Shown here: piece by piece, positions 1 through 8,604 of the stretch
Layout: every line of letters starts with the position of its first letter
How positions within the stretch are numbered: the stretch's first letter is position 1
Source of the DNA: Tepidiphilus sp. J10
GTDB lineage: Bacteria; Pseudomonadota; Gammaproteobacteria; Burkholderiales; Thiobacillaceae
Assembly (NCBI GenBank): GCA_945897865.1
Contig: CAMDHJ010000004.1
Coordinates: 1-61,062, forward strand
Length of the DNA: 61,062 nt
Reading direction: 5' to 3'
Translations under genes and position numbers: made by a program
The notes under the pieces: model-generated
Databases searched by the model: none
Told to the model about the DNA's origin: nothing
What the model saw: the letters and a program-made list of their open reading frames with translations, nothing else

Positions 1-93
1 GATTATTTTGAGATGCGTCGCACGAAGGCTAGAATTCGCCGGTCCGGCACTTCTGCCACGAACCAACGCAAAACGCCGAAAAGAATAGCACAC

Positions 94-1113
94 ATGATTA
101 TTAGCCGTTTCTCCCTCGCCCTCCTCGCTGCGCTTTTACCCGCGCTCGCATATCCAACGATTGCTGATGCCGCCGTTTCGAGTGTGCAGGAAGCTAGCCA
201 GGCATTCCGGCAAGGCAATAACAAAGTCGCCTTGAAAAAAGTGGAAAGCTTTCTGACCGCAAACCCGAAGGATGCCCAAGGTCGGTTTCTGAAGGGCCTG
301 GTTTTGACGGAAATGAATCGCTATGCGGATGCGATCAAGATATTCACCGGACTGACCGAGGACTACCCCGAACTGCCGGAGCCGTACAACAACCTTGCCG
401 TTCTGTATGCCGCCCAGGCCGATTACGAGCGGGCCAAGAACAGCCTCGAAATGGCGATAAGAACACACCCAAGCTATGCCACCGCGCATGAAAACCTGGG
501 TGACATCTACGCCAAGATGGCTTCTCAAGCCTATGACAAGGCGATGCAACTCGATAAATCAAACACCTCCGCACAAACCAAGCTAGCCTTGATTCGCGAC
601 CTGTTCAGCCCGACACCCCGCCCGCAGGAAGCAAGCAAGATCGCCGATACCGGCAAAGTCACGCAAGTGCCTGAGGCCAAACCCGTCGCCGAAGCCACTG
701 CCACTGCAGAAAGCAAGCCGGAGAAAAAACCCGCTGCCTCGGCTAGCAAGGAACCAAACAAATCGTTGGTAGAAGTCATTGAGCCCAAAGCACAGATAGA
801 ACGTACTTTGCGCGCCTGGGCCGCCGCCTGGAGCGCTCGCGATGCGGATGCTTACCTGAGGTTCTACAGTCCTGAATTCAAAGCGCCCGGTAACAATAGT
901 TTTGCCGCCTGGTCAGAAGAACGCAGGATCAAGATCACCCGGCCCGAGTACGTCAACGTGAGCATTGACCGCTTGAAGATCAGCATCAAAGGAAACACAG
1001 CCAAAGCCAGTTTTGCTCAAAAATACGAATCAAACATCGTCAAGGATTCAAGCACAAAAACCATGCAATTGGTGCTTGAAGGCAACAACTGGAAAATTCT
1101 CGACGAACGATGA
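94..1113 (+). CDS. Exported TPR protein with C-terminal NTF2-like (Cds6-type) domain
   Basis: The ATG at 94 is preferred over the in-frame ATG at 13 because it begins directly with a signal peptide (MIISRFSLALLAALLPALA, cleavage near ...IADAA). After this come TPR-type helices (about residues 30-160: RFLKGLVLTEMNRYADAIK, PYNNLAVLYAAQADYERAK), an Ala/Lys/Pro-rich linker, and a C-terminal domain of about 100 residues beginning RTLRAWAAAWSARDADAYL that resembles the NTF2-like domain attached to some L,D-transpeptidases. The stop overlaps the start of the L,D-transpeptidase by 4 bp (ATGA), and that protein carries a related C-terminal domain. I infer a periplasmic scaffold for cell-wall cross-linking. 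No catalytic motif is visible. Confidence 0.8.
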   Translation: MIISRFSLALLAALLPALAYPTIADAAVSSVQEASQAFRQGNNKVALKKVESFLTANPKDAQGRFLKGLVLTEMNRYADAIKIFTGLTEDYPELPEPYNNLAVLYAAQADYERAKNSLEMAIRTHPSYATAHENLGDIYAKMASQAYDKAMQLDKSNTSAQTKLALIRDLFSPTPRPQEASKIADTGKVTQVPEAKPVAEATATAESKPEKKPAASASKEPNKSLVEVIEPKAQIERTLRAWAAAWSARDADAYLRFYSPEFKAPGNNSFAAWSEERRIKITRPEYVNVSIDRLKISIKGNTAKASFAQKYESNIVKDSSTKTMQLVLEGNNWKILDER

Positions 1114-2453
1114 AAACCGCATTTAACGGCCTGAGGAATGCCGCTTATTCGACCGCCATTTCGGTTGTCATTTCGGTTGTCATTTCGGTTGCCATATCGC
1201 TGGCAGGTGTCGGCACGATGGTCGTGGCGTCCTCGCCATTCAATCTGGTTTCGGCAAATGACACTGTTTCCGTCGCACCAATCCGGCTTGCCGCCGCCGA
1301 CACCAACCGTCTGCTGCCCCTGACCAGCATTGCCTCACCCGACGCACTGATCTCGAAAGCGCTGCAAGACATCCGCGCCAGCCGCATGGATGATGCATTG
1401 AGAGAAGTGAATCGCGCCATCGCCTTGCGGCCGGACTTCAAGCTGGCCCATCTGATTCGTGGCGACCTGCTGACTGCCCGCATGCGGCCGCTGGCTGGCC
1501 TGGGCGCAGCCTCTAAAGCCCCCAGTGCATCACTTGACGATCTGCGTGACGAAGCCCGAGTCCGACTGCTGCGTTACATCGACCAACCCGCAAGCGACTT
1601 ATTACCGCGCCAGATTCTCCAGCTAGCGCCCCAACAGAAATACGCACTGCTTGCCGACACCTCGCGTGCGCGACTGTATTTGTTCGAGAACGTCGATGGC
1701 GTACCGCAACTGAAAGCCGATTTCTATATGACCATCGGCAAGAACGGCACCGACAAGCGGGTTGAAGGCGACAAGCGGACACCTATGGGTGTTTATCAGA
1801 TAACCGAGCAATTGCCGCGCGCCGGGTTGGCAGACCTATACGGCGATGGCGCCTATCCACTGAACTATCCGAATGAGTGGGATCGAATGCAAGGTCACGG
1901 CGGCCATGGCATCTGGCTACATGGCGTGCCATCCAACACCTACAGCCGCCCTCCCCGTTCCAGCGATGGCTGCGTAGTAGTCGCCAATCCCGACCTGAAA
2001 GAACTGGCGCGCTGGATCAAAGTAGGCTCGACACCGGTGATCATCACGGACCGCACCGACTGGATCAGTCTAAGCGAATGGGAAAAGAGCCGCGATGACC
2101 TGCTAGCCCAACTGAATCAGTGGAAACATGCTTGGGAAGCACGCGATCCGGATCGTTTCCTGCATCACTACAGCAGCAACATGACCAGCGGCAAGGGCGC
2201 AAGCTGGGCAAAGGATAAACGCCGCAACATCCTTGGCAAGGAATGGATACGCGTCGACCTGAGCGATATCAGCCTGTTCCTTTATGACAACGGCGACATG
2301 GCGTACGCCGAATTTACCCAGCACTACAGCAGCAACACAATATCCAGCGTGTCCAGCAAACGTCTGTATTGGCAAATGCAACAAGGCGCTTGGCGTGTCG
2401 CTCTGGAAAAAGCTCAAGACACCCCCATCTCCAACAAACTTGCACAGCGTTAA
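1110..2453 (+). CDS. L,D-transpeptidase (YkuD fold) with N-terminal membrane anchor and C-terminal NTF2-like domain
   Basis: The YkuD catalytic region is clear: HGIWLHG with His271, and SSDGC with the nucleophile Cys288. YkuD enzymes make 3-3 peptidoglycan cross-links or attach proteins to the wall. The N-terminus has an unusual repetitive hydrophobic segment (AISVVISVVISVAIS, residues 16-30) that probably acts as signal anchor, then a short TPR-like stretch (residues 76-125). The catalytic domain spans about 178-315, and a C-terminal domain (about 335-440) matches the one in the upstream TPR protein. The start codon overlaps the upstream stop (ATGA), so the two are probably co-translated. 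The layout resembles the LdtF/YafK and Cds6-type enzymes of Proteobacteria. Confidence 0.87.
   Translation: MKTAFNGLRNAAYSTAISVVISVVISVAISLAGVGTMVVASSPFNLVSANDTVSVAPIRLAAADTNRLLPLTSIASPDALISKALQDIRASRMDDALREVNRAIALRPDFKLAHLIRGDLLTARMRPLAGLGAASKAPSASLDDLRDEARVRLLRYIDQPASDLLPRQILQLAPQQKYALLADTSRARLYLFENVDGVPQLKADFYMTIGKNGTDKRVEGDKRTPMGVYQITEQLPRAGLADLYGDGAYPLNYPNEWDRMQGHGGHGIWLHGVPSNTYSRPPRSSDGCVVVANPDLKELARWIKVGSTPVIITDRTDWISLSEWEKSRDDLLAQLNQWKHAWEARDPDRFLHHYSSNMTSGKGASWAKDKRRNILGKEWIRVDLSDISLFLYDNGDMAYAEFTQHYSSNTISSVSSKRLYWQMQQGAWRVALEKAQDTPISNKLAQR
1158..1193 (+). repeat. Three tandem 12-bp repeats inside the L,D-transpeptidase signal anchor
   Basis: ATTTCGGTTGTC occurs at 1158-1169 and 1170-1181, with a one-base variant at 1182-1193. 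Each unit encodes Ile-Ser-Val-Val/Ala. Gain or loss of a unit keeps the frame but changes the hydrophobic segment by four residues. Confidence 0.85.
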
Positions 2454-2462
2454 CCAAATACG

Positions 2463-3074
2463 ATGAATCCAACTCGCCGCAATCTGTTGTTGCTCACCTT
2501 GCTCGCCCCCTGGGCCGGCCTAGTCAGCGCCGCTGCCACCAAACCCGCAAACAACCCCGCCAAACGAAAGGTAAAAATGGTCACCCTGCACACCAACTTC
2601 GGTTCCATCACACTCGAACTTGATGCCAAAGCCGCGCCGGAAACTGTCGCCAACTTCATCCAGTACGTCCAGGATGGTCACTATGACGGCACGATTTTCC
2701 ATCGCGTCATTGATGGATTCATGATTCAGGGCGGCGGCTTCACCGCCGATATGGACCAAAAACCGACGCGCGCAACGATCCAGAACGAAGCCCAGAACGG
2801 CCTCAAGAATGTGGCCTACAGCATCGCCATGGCTCGCACACCGGATCCGCACTCCGCCAGCAGCCAGTTCTTCATCAACATCGCCGACAACGCCTTCCTG
2901 GATTTCCGCGCCGCCAATTCACAAGGCTATGGCTACTGCGTGTTCGGCAAAGTGACCGAAGGTCAGGATGTGGTCGATCGAATTCGCAAGGTGCGCACCG
3001 GTTCGAAGGCTGGCCACCAGGATGTGCCGGTCGAAAACGTTATCATCGAACGCGCTGAAGTCACTGAAGGCTGA
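2463..3074 (+). CDS. ppiA: Periplasmic cyclophilin-type peptidyl-prolyl cis-trans isomerase
   Basis: It catalyses cis-trans isomerisation of Xaa-Pro bonds. The cyclophilin core follows an N-terminal export signal ([19 protein letters not shown], ending near SAAA), which argues for a periplasmic PpiA-like protein rather than cytosolic PpiB. Active-site motifs are intact: [15 protein letters not shown] with the catalytic Arg, and [16 protein letters not shown]. Length is 203 residues, normal for the family with a signal. The gene starts 9 nt after the L,D-transpeptidase stop and lies 26 nt before lpxH. In many betaproteobacteria PPIase genes precede lpxH. Which paralogue it corresponds to is an inference. 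Confidence 0.88.
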   Translation: MNPTRRNLLLLTLLAPWAGLVSAAATKPANNPAKRKVKMVTLHTNFGSITLELDAKAAPETVANFIQYVQDGHYDGTIFHRVIDGFMIQGGGFTADMDQKPTRATIQNEAQNGLKNVAYSIAMARTPDPHSASSQFFINIADNAFLDFRAANSQGYGYCVFGKVTEGQDVVDRIRKVRTGSKAGHQDVPVENVIIERAEVTEG

Positions 3075-3100
3075 ACCTGGACGCTGCGCCACACAGCGCC

Positions 3101-3835
3101 ATGTCCAACCCGACCAGTTCACTTTTCATCTCTGATTTGCATCTGACGCCGGAGCGCCCGCTGCCGGTGCGGTTGTTCCTGCGGTTCATCATCGAAGTCG
3201 CCCAGAATGCGCAATCGCTTACCATTCTGGGCGATTTTTTTGAAGCCTGGGTCGGCGATGACAACTTGGCTGAAGCATTCAACCAAGACATTGCAAGTGC
3301 GCTGAATTCACTTGCAGCACGAGGCGTAAAGGTATTTTTCCTGCCCGGCAATCGGGACTTTCTGGTTGGCCCCACCTTTGCCAAAGCTGCCGGACTGACA
3401 CTATTGCCGGACCCAACCCAAATTGATTTGTACGGCATCGCGACCTTGCTCGCCCACGGCGATCAATTCTGCACCGACGACGACGCCTATCAGGCGTTTC
3501 GTCGACAAGTCCGCGATCCTGTCTGGCAACAGCAGTTTCTCGCCCAACCCCTGCCCCAGCGTCTGGCGCTGGCGACGGCACTGCGCGAACGCAGTGAACA
3601 CGCCAAGGCCGGCAAGAAACCGGAAATCATGGATGTCAACGCCGATGCCATTCGCTCGGCGTTGGAAACCCACCCGGTCAGCCGCATCATTCACGGCCAT
3701 ACGCATCGACCGGCACGCCACGAAATCTCCGTTCATGGCAAAACAGTAGAACGCTGGGTGCTGCCAGACTGGTATGAAAGTGGCGGTTATTTAGCCTGCG
3801 ACGAACGTGGTTGCCGCTTGCTTTCCTTTGCCTGA
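3101..3835 (+). CDS. lpxH: UDP-2,3-diacylglucosamine diphosphatase LpxH
   Basis: LpxH hydrolyses UDP-2,3-diacylglucosamine to lipid X and UMP, the fourth step of lipid A synthesis, at the inner membrane face. Metallophosphoesterase motifs are present in order: SDLHL near the N-terminus, GDFFEAWVGDD, GNRD, and the C-terminal HGHTHRPARH. The 244-residue length is typical. The gene follows the cyclophilin closely on the same strand, a common betaproteobacterial arrangement. Its last 49 bp overlap the 3' end of the convergent gene on the opposite strand. Confidence 0.95.
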   Translation: MSNPTSSLFISDLHLTPERPLPVRLFLRFIIEVAQNAQSLTILGDFFEAWVGDDNLAEAFNQDIASALNSLAARGVKVFFLPGNRDFLVGPTFAKAAGLTLLPDPTQIDLYGIATLLAHGDQFCTDDDAYQAFRRQVRDPVWQQQFLAQPLPQRLALATALRERSEHAKAGKKPEIMDVNADAIRSALETHPVSRIIHGHTHRPARHEISVHGKTVERWVLPDWYESGGYLACDERGCRLLSFA

Positions 3836-4590
3836 TCCGGCGCACGAATCAGCACTTGTCTGAACTGCTCAGGCAATTCGAACAATTCCGGCCTTACCGG
3901 CAGATATTGATGCCCCAAATAGACCCGGCTGCGACCATTCCAGTAACGAATCGCCAACGGCAAGCCGCTTTGATATTCAATGCCGGCCTTTTCCACATCA
4001 ACCGCAAGGGCGCATTGCTGGCGCTCCGTTTCCGGCAACGCCTGCCAAAGCCGAGCCTGATTCATCGCCAAAGTCTGACGGAAATCAGCCAGCAATTGCG
4101 CCTGCCTGACCAGCATCGGGGCGGATTTGAACTCGACGCATAAAGACCCGTTCAACCTGAGTTGTGTCAGAAGGTTCTGATCGCTCGGCATTTCATCCAG
4201 GCTCAGAGTCCAGTCCTTCGGCCAATCTAATTGCAAGGGTTTTTGTCCAGGTTTTGGCTCAACTTGCGCCACCCCACCCGCCTCGATAGCGGTCACTTTC
4301 CGATCCTGCGGCGACACATGCCAGACTGTCCTGGCGACTCGATCGAACAGCACAAAACCCTGATCATCCTGACCAAAATCCATCCGCATCCGGTCGCCCA
4401 GAATCAGAATCCGGCTGGTCATACTGGATTGTTCCGGCTCGCCATCGGCATACAGAATCTCAGTCATTCGCTGACCAACAGATCCCGACAATTTCAGGTG
4501 CAGCGAATCTGAACTTGCAGCAAATACCGGCGCTGGCACAGCACAGCTGACAAACCAGGCCAGTACAGCAAGCTTGCAAGCAGACTTCAA
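3787..4590 (-). CDS. Exported protein of unknown function
   Basis: I do not recognise the family. The start chosen is a TTG at 4590 because it is preceded by AAGGAAG (4595-4601) and begins a clean signal peptide (KSACKLAVLAWFVSCAVPAPVFA). Upstream in-frame ATGs at 4692, 4665 and 4644 would add a non-signal-like head. The mature protein has a beta-rich N-terminal half (ILILGDRMRMDFGQDDQGFVLFD, DRKVTAIEAG) reminiscent of LolA/DUF4412-like lipocalin-type folds. A C-terminal half follows with two cysteines, one in each of GSLCVEF and RQQCALA. It converges on lpxH with a 49-bp overlap. A periplasmic lipid- or ligand-binding role is only a guess. Confidence 0.7.
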   Translation of the reverse strand: MKSACKLAVLAWFVSCAVPAPVFAASSDSLHLKLSGSVGQRMTEILYADGEPEQSSMTSRILILGDRMRMDFGQDDQGFVLFDRVARTVWHVSPQDRKVTAIEAGGVAQVEPKPGQKPLQLDWPKDWTLSLDEMPSDQNLLTQLRLNGSLCVEFKSAPMLVRQAQLLADFRQTLAMNQARLWQALPETERQQCALAVDVEKAGIEYQSGLPLAIRYWNGRSRVYLGHQYLPVRPELFELPEQFRQVLIRAPDQAKESKRQPRSSQAK

Positions 4591-4751
4591 GCAACTTCCT
4601 TGTTTGAAGCGGTTATGGCTGGTCAACGAAGTTATGCGCAGCATTGATTGAGCAAAGGTCCGCATGGCGTAGCCTATTGAACTACAGGCCACCTGGGAAC
4701 ATCGAGGACGACTTGACGCATGTGATATCGAAACGTAACAAAGCCCTATTG

Positions 4752-4775
4752 AAAAAGCCCCTGCATGAGGGGCTT
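4752..4775 (-). terminator. Rho-independent terminator for the 4802-5674 gene
   Basis: A perfect 7-bp stem (AAGCCCC 4755-4761, GGGGCTT 4769-4775) with a 7-nt loop runs into a run of T on the minus strand, 27 nt beyond the stop of the exported-protein gene. Confidence 0.85.
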
Positions 4776-4801
4776 CCTATTCCGGCTGGCACCACCCCAG
4801 A

Positions 4802-5674
4802 TCAGGGCGCGCCGCCAGCAACCACGGTCAACGTATTGTGAATCACGCTCGGCGCTTCAACGATGCGCATGAAGCTGCCCATGCCCACTGCCGGCCAGCC
4901 CAGCGCAATGCGGAAACGCGCAAACAAATGACCTGCCTTGTTGTTCACCACATAGATTTCGTAAGGCAACGCGGCAATATTATCGACACCAACGGTTTTC
5001 ACCCACCAGCCTTCGCCTTCCTTCGGGTCGTTCATCGCCACACCAAATACCGCGATTTGTTTGTCCGGCATGATGATCTCGTAAACCTTGCTGGTCTTGC
5101 CTACGCCACGAGCCAGATTTTCCTGAATCGACTTGACCGCATCTTCAAAGGACACATTCTCGATCAGCACGTTCTTGTCCGATTCAAAACCTTCCATGCC
5201 GAACATGTATTGGTAATCGGCAAGATCCTTGGTATCGACATCACCACCAAACGGCTTGCCGGCACCCAACGCCTTGCGCAACTTGGCTTGCGTCGCTTTG
5301 ACTGATTTTTCTGACATTGGATACTGTTTACGGAAATAGGCGCGCAACCAATATTCCAGATTCATGTAAGACACAGAACCATCCGCTTTAACACCAATCC
5401 GGATTGGCGCACCGACGATATTGTTGCCGCCCAGTTTGCGCACGGTATCGAGTAAAGCCTTATCGGTCACAACCAGAACGCCCACCCCGGGAAGCCCTGC
5501 CGGCATATATTTACCAACGACATTAAACCCAGCCTTGCTCAGCTTGCGTTCAACCTGAGCCATCACAGCCGGAACATCCCCCGCCGAAACCTTGCTCGCC
5601 TGAACATAAGGCGACAGCGCCCAGGAAAGGGGCGCCCAGAACAGCAATACCGCTAAAGCAAGAATTCGTTTCAT
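4802..5674 (-). CDS. Exported protein of unknown function
   Basis: Not recognised. The ATG at 5674 is chosen over 5701 because GGAAACCACG sits just upstream and the product then begins with a standard signal peptide (MKRILALAVLLFWAPLSWA). The mature protein has two alpha/beta halves. The first (about residues 25-100) contains VERKLSKAGFNVVGKY and a GVGVLVVTD strand, a pattern seen in DUF302-like folds. The second ends with ALPYEIYVVNNKAGHLFARFRIALGWP. It has no cysteine or heme motif. It is monocistronic, divergent from the FadL-like gene and followed by a good terminator. A periplasmic role is inferred from the signal only. Confidence 0.78.
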   Translation of the reverse strand: MKRILALAVLLFWAPLSWALSPYVQASKVSAGDVPAVMAQVERKLSKAGFNVVGKYMPAGLPGVGVLVVTDKALLDTVRKLGGNNIVGAPIRIGVKADGSVSYMNLEYWLRAYFRKQYPMSEKSVKATQAKLRKALGAGKPFGGDVDTKDLADYQYMFGMEGFESDKNVLIENVSFEDAVKSIQENLARGVGKTSKVYEIIMPDKQIAVFGVAMNDPKEGEGWWVKTVGVDNIAALPYEIYVVNNKAGHLFARFRIALGWPAVGMGSFMRIVEAPSVIHNTLTVVAGGAP

Positions 5675-5873
5675 CGTGGTTTCCGAAGGAATATGGAACA
5701 AGGCAACATTTTAAACAAAAAAGGCATCAAGACCTTGCCTTCTCTGTAGTTCAGGCTAATTCGGCATGGTTTCACCTTGCGAGCCAAGTAATACCCGGAG
5801 TAGAGTCCGCCAGCCCGTTTTTCAACGGAGCGTTCATGACATCGAAAACTGCACATCCCACGACGGAGACAAT

Positions 5874-7100
5874 ATGAAACTCAACAAGCTTTTAGTCGCT
5901 TTGGCGGCATCCGGCATCGCCACCTCGGCATTCGCGACCAACGGCGACAACCTGATTGGCCTCGGCGCGCAAGCTCGCGCACTTGGTGGTACCGGAACAG
6001 CCGCATTTTTTGGCTCCGAAAACGCACTGACCAACCCAGCCCTGCTGGCCAAATCGAAAGGCACCGAATTTGCCTTTGGCGGCACGGTGTTCATGCCGGA
6101 TGTGAAGGCGACTGCAACAACAGCCGGCGCAGGCAGCCAAACCAGTGAAGCTGACCTGAGCGTCATCCCGGAAGTGTCCTTGTCAAATCGTATCAACGAC
6201 AAGTGGACCCTTGGCATCGGGATGTATGGCAGTGCCGGCATGGGCGTGGACTACCGCGATACTGACGCTTTGTTTAATGGTTACACCAACTTGCAGATGA
6301 TGAAGTTTGCCCCCACGGCGGCCTACAACGGCAACGGCTTTGGCTTCGGCATCGCCCCCGTGATTCAATATGGCGCGCTGGATATCAACTATCGCCAAGA
6401 CACTGATGCTAATGGTCAAACTGACACCACGTTTGGAAGTGGCACTTCCTCAGACATAGGTTTTGGTTTCAACATTGGCGGTTATTTTGATGTTACCAAG
6501 GACCTGACCCTGGGCCTGTCATACCAGTCCGCGATTGACATGGAATACGATCGTCAAATCACCACTGCGGCTGCAGGCTTTCAGCTTCCTGCATTTGGTT
6601 TGAATCTTACTGATAATCTTGAGCAGCCCGCAGAAATCAAATTGGGTGTGGCTTACGCAACTGGCCCCTGGATGGTCACAGGTGACTACAAGCAAATCAA
6701 ATGGGGCAGCGCCAAAGGCTATAAAGATTTCAACTGGGATGATCAGAATGTCTTCGGCTTGGGCGTGAAATACAGCGGCAATAGGTTCTGGGTGGGCGCC
6801 GGATACAACTATGGTAAAGACCCGATCAAAGTTCTTCCTTCAACCAGCTATCCCAATCAAGCTATTAATATGTTCAACAACCACTTCTTCCCTGGCATTG
6901 TTGAGAAACATTTCACGTTTGGCGGTGGAGTCACTTTAGGCAAGAACTCCATGCTTGACATGGCAGTTGTATATGCCGATGAAGTCGACAAGACCATTGA
7001 AACTGGCTTTGTTAGCCAATCAGCAAATCCTGCGCTCACATCGCATACCGTTACCCACTCCCAACTCGGTTACACAATCTCCGTCCGTATGAATTTCTAA
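5874..7100 (+). CDS. FadL/OmpP1-type outer-membrane transport protein
   Basis: FadL-family 14-strand barrels carry hydrophobic compounds (fatty acids, aromatics) across the outer membrane. The start at 5874 has GGAG at 5865-5868 and gives a typical signal peptide (MKLNKLLVALAASGIATSAFA). The mature N-terminus, TNGDNLIGLGAQARALGGTG, contains the family hallmark hatch motif, and the protein ends in the outer-membrane signature ...SVRMNF with terminal Phe. Length of 408 residues fits. The in-frame ATG at 5766 adds a head with no signal sequence. It stands alone between the divergent exported protein and a terminator. The substrate cannot be told from sequence. Confidence 0.9.
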   Translation: MKLNKLLVALAASGIATSAFATNGDNLIGLGAQARALGGTGTAAFFGSENALTNPALLAKSKGTEFAFGGTVFMPDVKATATTAGAGSQTSEADLSVIPEVSLSNRINDKWTLGIGMYGSAGMGVDYRDTDALFNGYTNLQMMKFAPTAAYNGNGFGFGIAPVIQYGALDINYRQDTDANGQTDTTFGSGTSSDIGFGFNIGGYFDVTKDLTLGLSYQSAIDMEYDRQITTAAAGFQLPAFGLNLTDNLEQPAEIKLGVAYATGPWMVTGDYKQIKWGSAKGYKDFNWDDQNVFGLGVKYSGNRFWVGAGYNYGKDPIKVLPSTSYPNQAINMFNNHFFPGIVEKHFTFGGGVTLGKNSMLDMAVVYADEVDKTIETGFVSQSANPALTSHTVTHSQLGYTISVRMNF

Positions 7101-7167
7101 ATGGAAACTAGTTTATACCGGCTAACTGACCAGTAAAACTGTCAGCAACACCGAAAGCGAAATCGAA

Positions 7168-7193
7168 AACGCCCCGGCAATGGGGCGTTTTTA
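7168..7193 (+). terminator. Rho-independent terminator of the FadL-like gene
   Basis: An 8-bp perfect stem (AACGCCCC 7168-7175, GGGGCGTT 7182-7189) with a 6-nt loop is followed by TTTAT, 67 nt after the stop codon. Confidence 0.85.
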
Positions 7194-7392
7194 TTTCTGC
7201 AACGTTTTGCACCGGGATGATGGTGCAATCCAAATCACCAACCATCTGCATTCTTTCACCCATCGTGTTGCCGACCCCGTTCGCACAAGCTGTTTACGTT
7301 CAACGTTTACGCATCTCCAAATATGCAAGCTGTTGAACATGATGTAATCCGCTTCCAAACCGACACCCTGGTATCACAATGATTCATAAATG
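7194..7392. other. Intergenic stretch without a visible gene
   Basis: Between the FadL terminator and the hairpin downstream of tRNA-Thr I see no reading frame with coding character and no convincing promoter. Confidence 0.6.
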
Positions 7393-7424
7393 ACAAACGG
7401 CTTGCAGTGATACAAGCCGTTTGT
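7393..7424. terminator. 12-bp perfect hairpin downstream of tRNA-Thr
   Basis: ACAAACGGCTTG (7393-7404) and CAAGCCGTTTGT (7413-7424) form a perfect 12-bp stem with an 8-nt loop, 7 nt past the tRNA CCA end. The T-run ATTTTT lies on the plus-strand side. On the minus strand, the direction of the tRNA, only a short ATTT follows. It may work as a transcript end or processing barrier for the tRNA. Confidence 0.65.
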
Positions 7425-7431
7425 ATTTTTC

Positions 7432-7507
7432 TGGTGCCGACACCCGGATTCGAACTGGGGACCTACCGCTTACAAGGCGGTTGCTCTACCAACTGAGCTA
7501 TGTCGGC
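7432..7507 (-). tRNA. tRNA-Thr (anticodon TGT)
   Basis: The minus strand folds as a 76-nt cloverleaf. The acceptor stem is GCCGACA paired with TGTCGGC, the D-arm region is AGCTCAGTTGGTAGAGC, and the anticodon stem ACCGC/GCGGT carries loop CTTGTAA (anticodon TGT, reading ACA). The T-arm contains GTTCGAATC, and the CCA end is encoded at 7434-7432. It lies 30 nt upstream of the sspB stop-side boundary on the same strand. Confidence 0.97.
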
Positions 7508-7536
7508 GAAAAGAGATGTTCAAATGATGAAATAAA

Positions 7537-7968
7537 TTACTTCACCACCGTCAGATGTGGCCTGCCCTTGGGCTGGGCGGGGGTGGAGGCCTCTGTTGCC
7601 GGTTCAGAGACATCCGATTCCTGTTCAACCGCATCGCCGCTCATACGGGCAGGAGGCTCCAGACTTTCAAAAGCCATGCCTTCGCCTGTCTCGCGAGCAT
7701 AAATCGCTATCACATTGCCGACCGGGATTTCGATCGAATGCGACATGCCACCAAAGCGCGCAGAGAAAGTGACCCAATCGTTATCCATATGGATATTGCG
7801 TACCGCACTCGGGCCGACATTCAAAACGATCTGCCCATCTTTGACAAAGGCTTGCGGCACTCGGGTTTGCTTGTCAACGCGGACGGTCAGATAGGGAGTG
7901 TGACCGCTATCAACGCACCAGTCGTACAGGGCGCGCAGAAAGTAAGGCTGTTGCGACAGGGTGTTCAC
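7537..7968 (-). CDS. sspB: ClpXP protease specificity-enhancing factor SspB
   Basis: SspB is an adaptor that binds ssrA-tagged and some other substrates and delivers them to ClpXP. The conserved N-terminal substrate-binding domain (QQPYFLRALYDWC ... TPYLTVRVD ... ARFGGMSHSIEIPVGNVIAIYARETG) is followed by a variable linker and the C-terminal ClpX-tethering tail GRPHLTVVK. I prefer the GTG at 7968, with GAGAG about 9 nt upstream, over the TTG at 7974. It is downstream of sspA, the standard sspA-sspB order. Length of 143 residues is normal. Confidence 0.92.
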   Translation of the reverse strand: MNTLSQQPYFLRALYDWCVDSGHTPYLTVRVDKQTRVPQAFVKDGQIVLNVGPSAVRNIHMDNDWVTFSARFGGMSHSIEIPVGNVIAIYARETGEGMAFESLEPPARMSGDAVEQESDVSEPATEASTPAQPKGRPHLTVVK

Positions 7969-7988
7969 GTTCAAACGCTCTCAAATAC

Positions 7989-8588
7989 TCACTTGCGCAT
8001 GGCTTTTTCGATCGGCGTCAGCGCCTCGATGAAAGCCGGGCGTGTAAACAGACGTTCTGCATATTTCAGCAACGGCGTGGCCTGCTTGGGCATCTGAATA
8101 CCGTAATGGTCAAGCCGCCACAACAAGGGGGCGATGGCGACATCAAGCATTGAATACTCGTCGCCCAGCATGTATTTCTGCTTGTTGAAGATGGGTGCGA
8201 TCTGGGTCAGGTTGTCACGCACGATCATGCGGGCCTTTTCAGCTGCTTTGGGGGTGCCATTCACGACATCGTTCAAATGCGAAAAGAGATCGCGTTCGAA
8301 GTTGTGCAGGAACAGGCGCGCGCGCGCGCGCATCACCGGGTCGGCCGGCATCAGTTGCGGATGCGGGAAGCGTTCGTCGATGTATTCGTTGATGATGTTG
8401 GATTCATACAACGTCAATTCCCGTTCAACCAGAATCGGAAGTTGGCTATAGGGATTCATAGCCGCAATGTCATCGGCCTTCTCGGTTGGATCAATATCCT
8501 TGATCTCGAAGTCCATGCCTTTTTCATGCAGAACGATACGACAGCGCTGGCTGAAGGGACAGGCGGCGCCTGAATAGAGAAGCATCAT
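7989..8588 (-). CDS. sspA: Stringent starvation protein A (GST-fold RNA polymerase-associated factor)
   Basis: SspA binds RNA polymerase and modulates transcription in stationary phase. It has a glutathione S-transferase fold without transferase activity. The N-terminal thioredoxin-like domain begins MMLLYSGAACPFSQRCRIVL and contains NPYSQLPILVERELTLYESNIINEYIDE. The helical C-terminal domain includes YSMLDVAIAPLLWRLDHYGI. The longer frame reaching 8648 overlaps petC and is rejected, with ATG at 8588 or 8585 fitting the family. It lies between petC and sspB on the same strand, a layout common in betaproteobacteria. Confidence 0.93.
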   Translation of the reverse strand: MMLLYSGAACPFSQRCRIVLHEKGMDFEIKDIDPTEKADDIAAMNPYSQLPILVERELTLYESNIINEYIDERFPHPQLMPADPVMRARARLFLHNFERDLFSHLNDVVNGTPKAAEKARMIVRDNLTQIAPIFNKQKYMLGDEYSMLDVAIAPLLWRLDHYGIQMPKQATPLLKYAERLFTRPAFIEALTPIEKAMRK

Positions 8589-8604
8589 GATGGGTACCGC
8601 GTGC

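Noticed and set aside
7421-7702. 93-codon frame across tRNA-Thr
   Set aside because: It reads through the tRNA gene and antisense to sspB; frames like this (…ADTRIRTGDLPLT…) are a common misannotation over tRNA genes.
8325-8332. GCGCGCGC run inside sspA as a possible regulatory or Z-DNA element
   Set aside because: It encodes an ARARARL stretch within a conserved helix and codon choice explains it.
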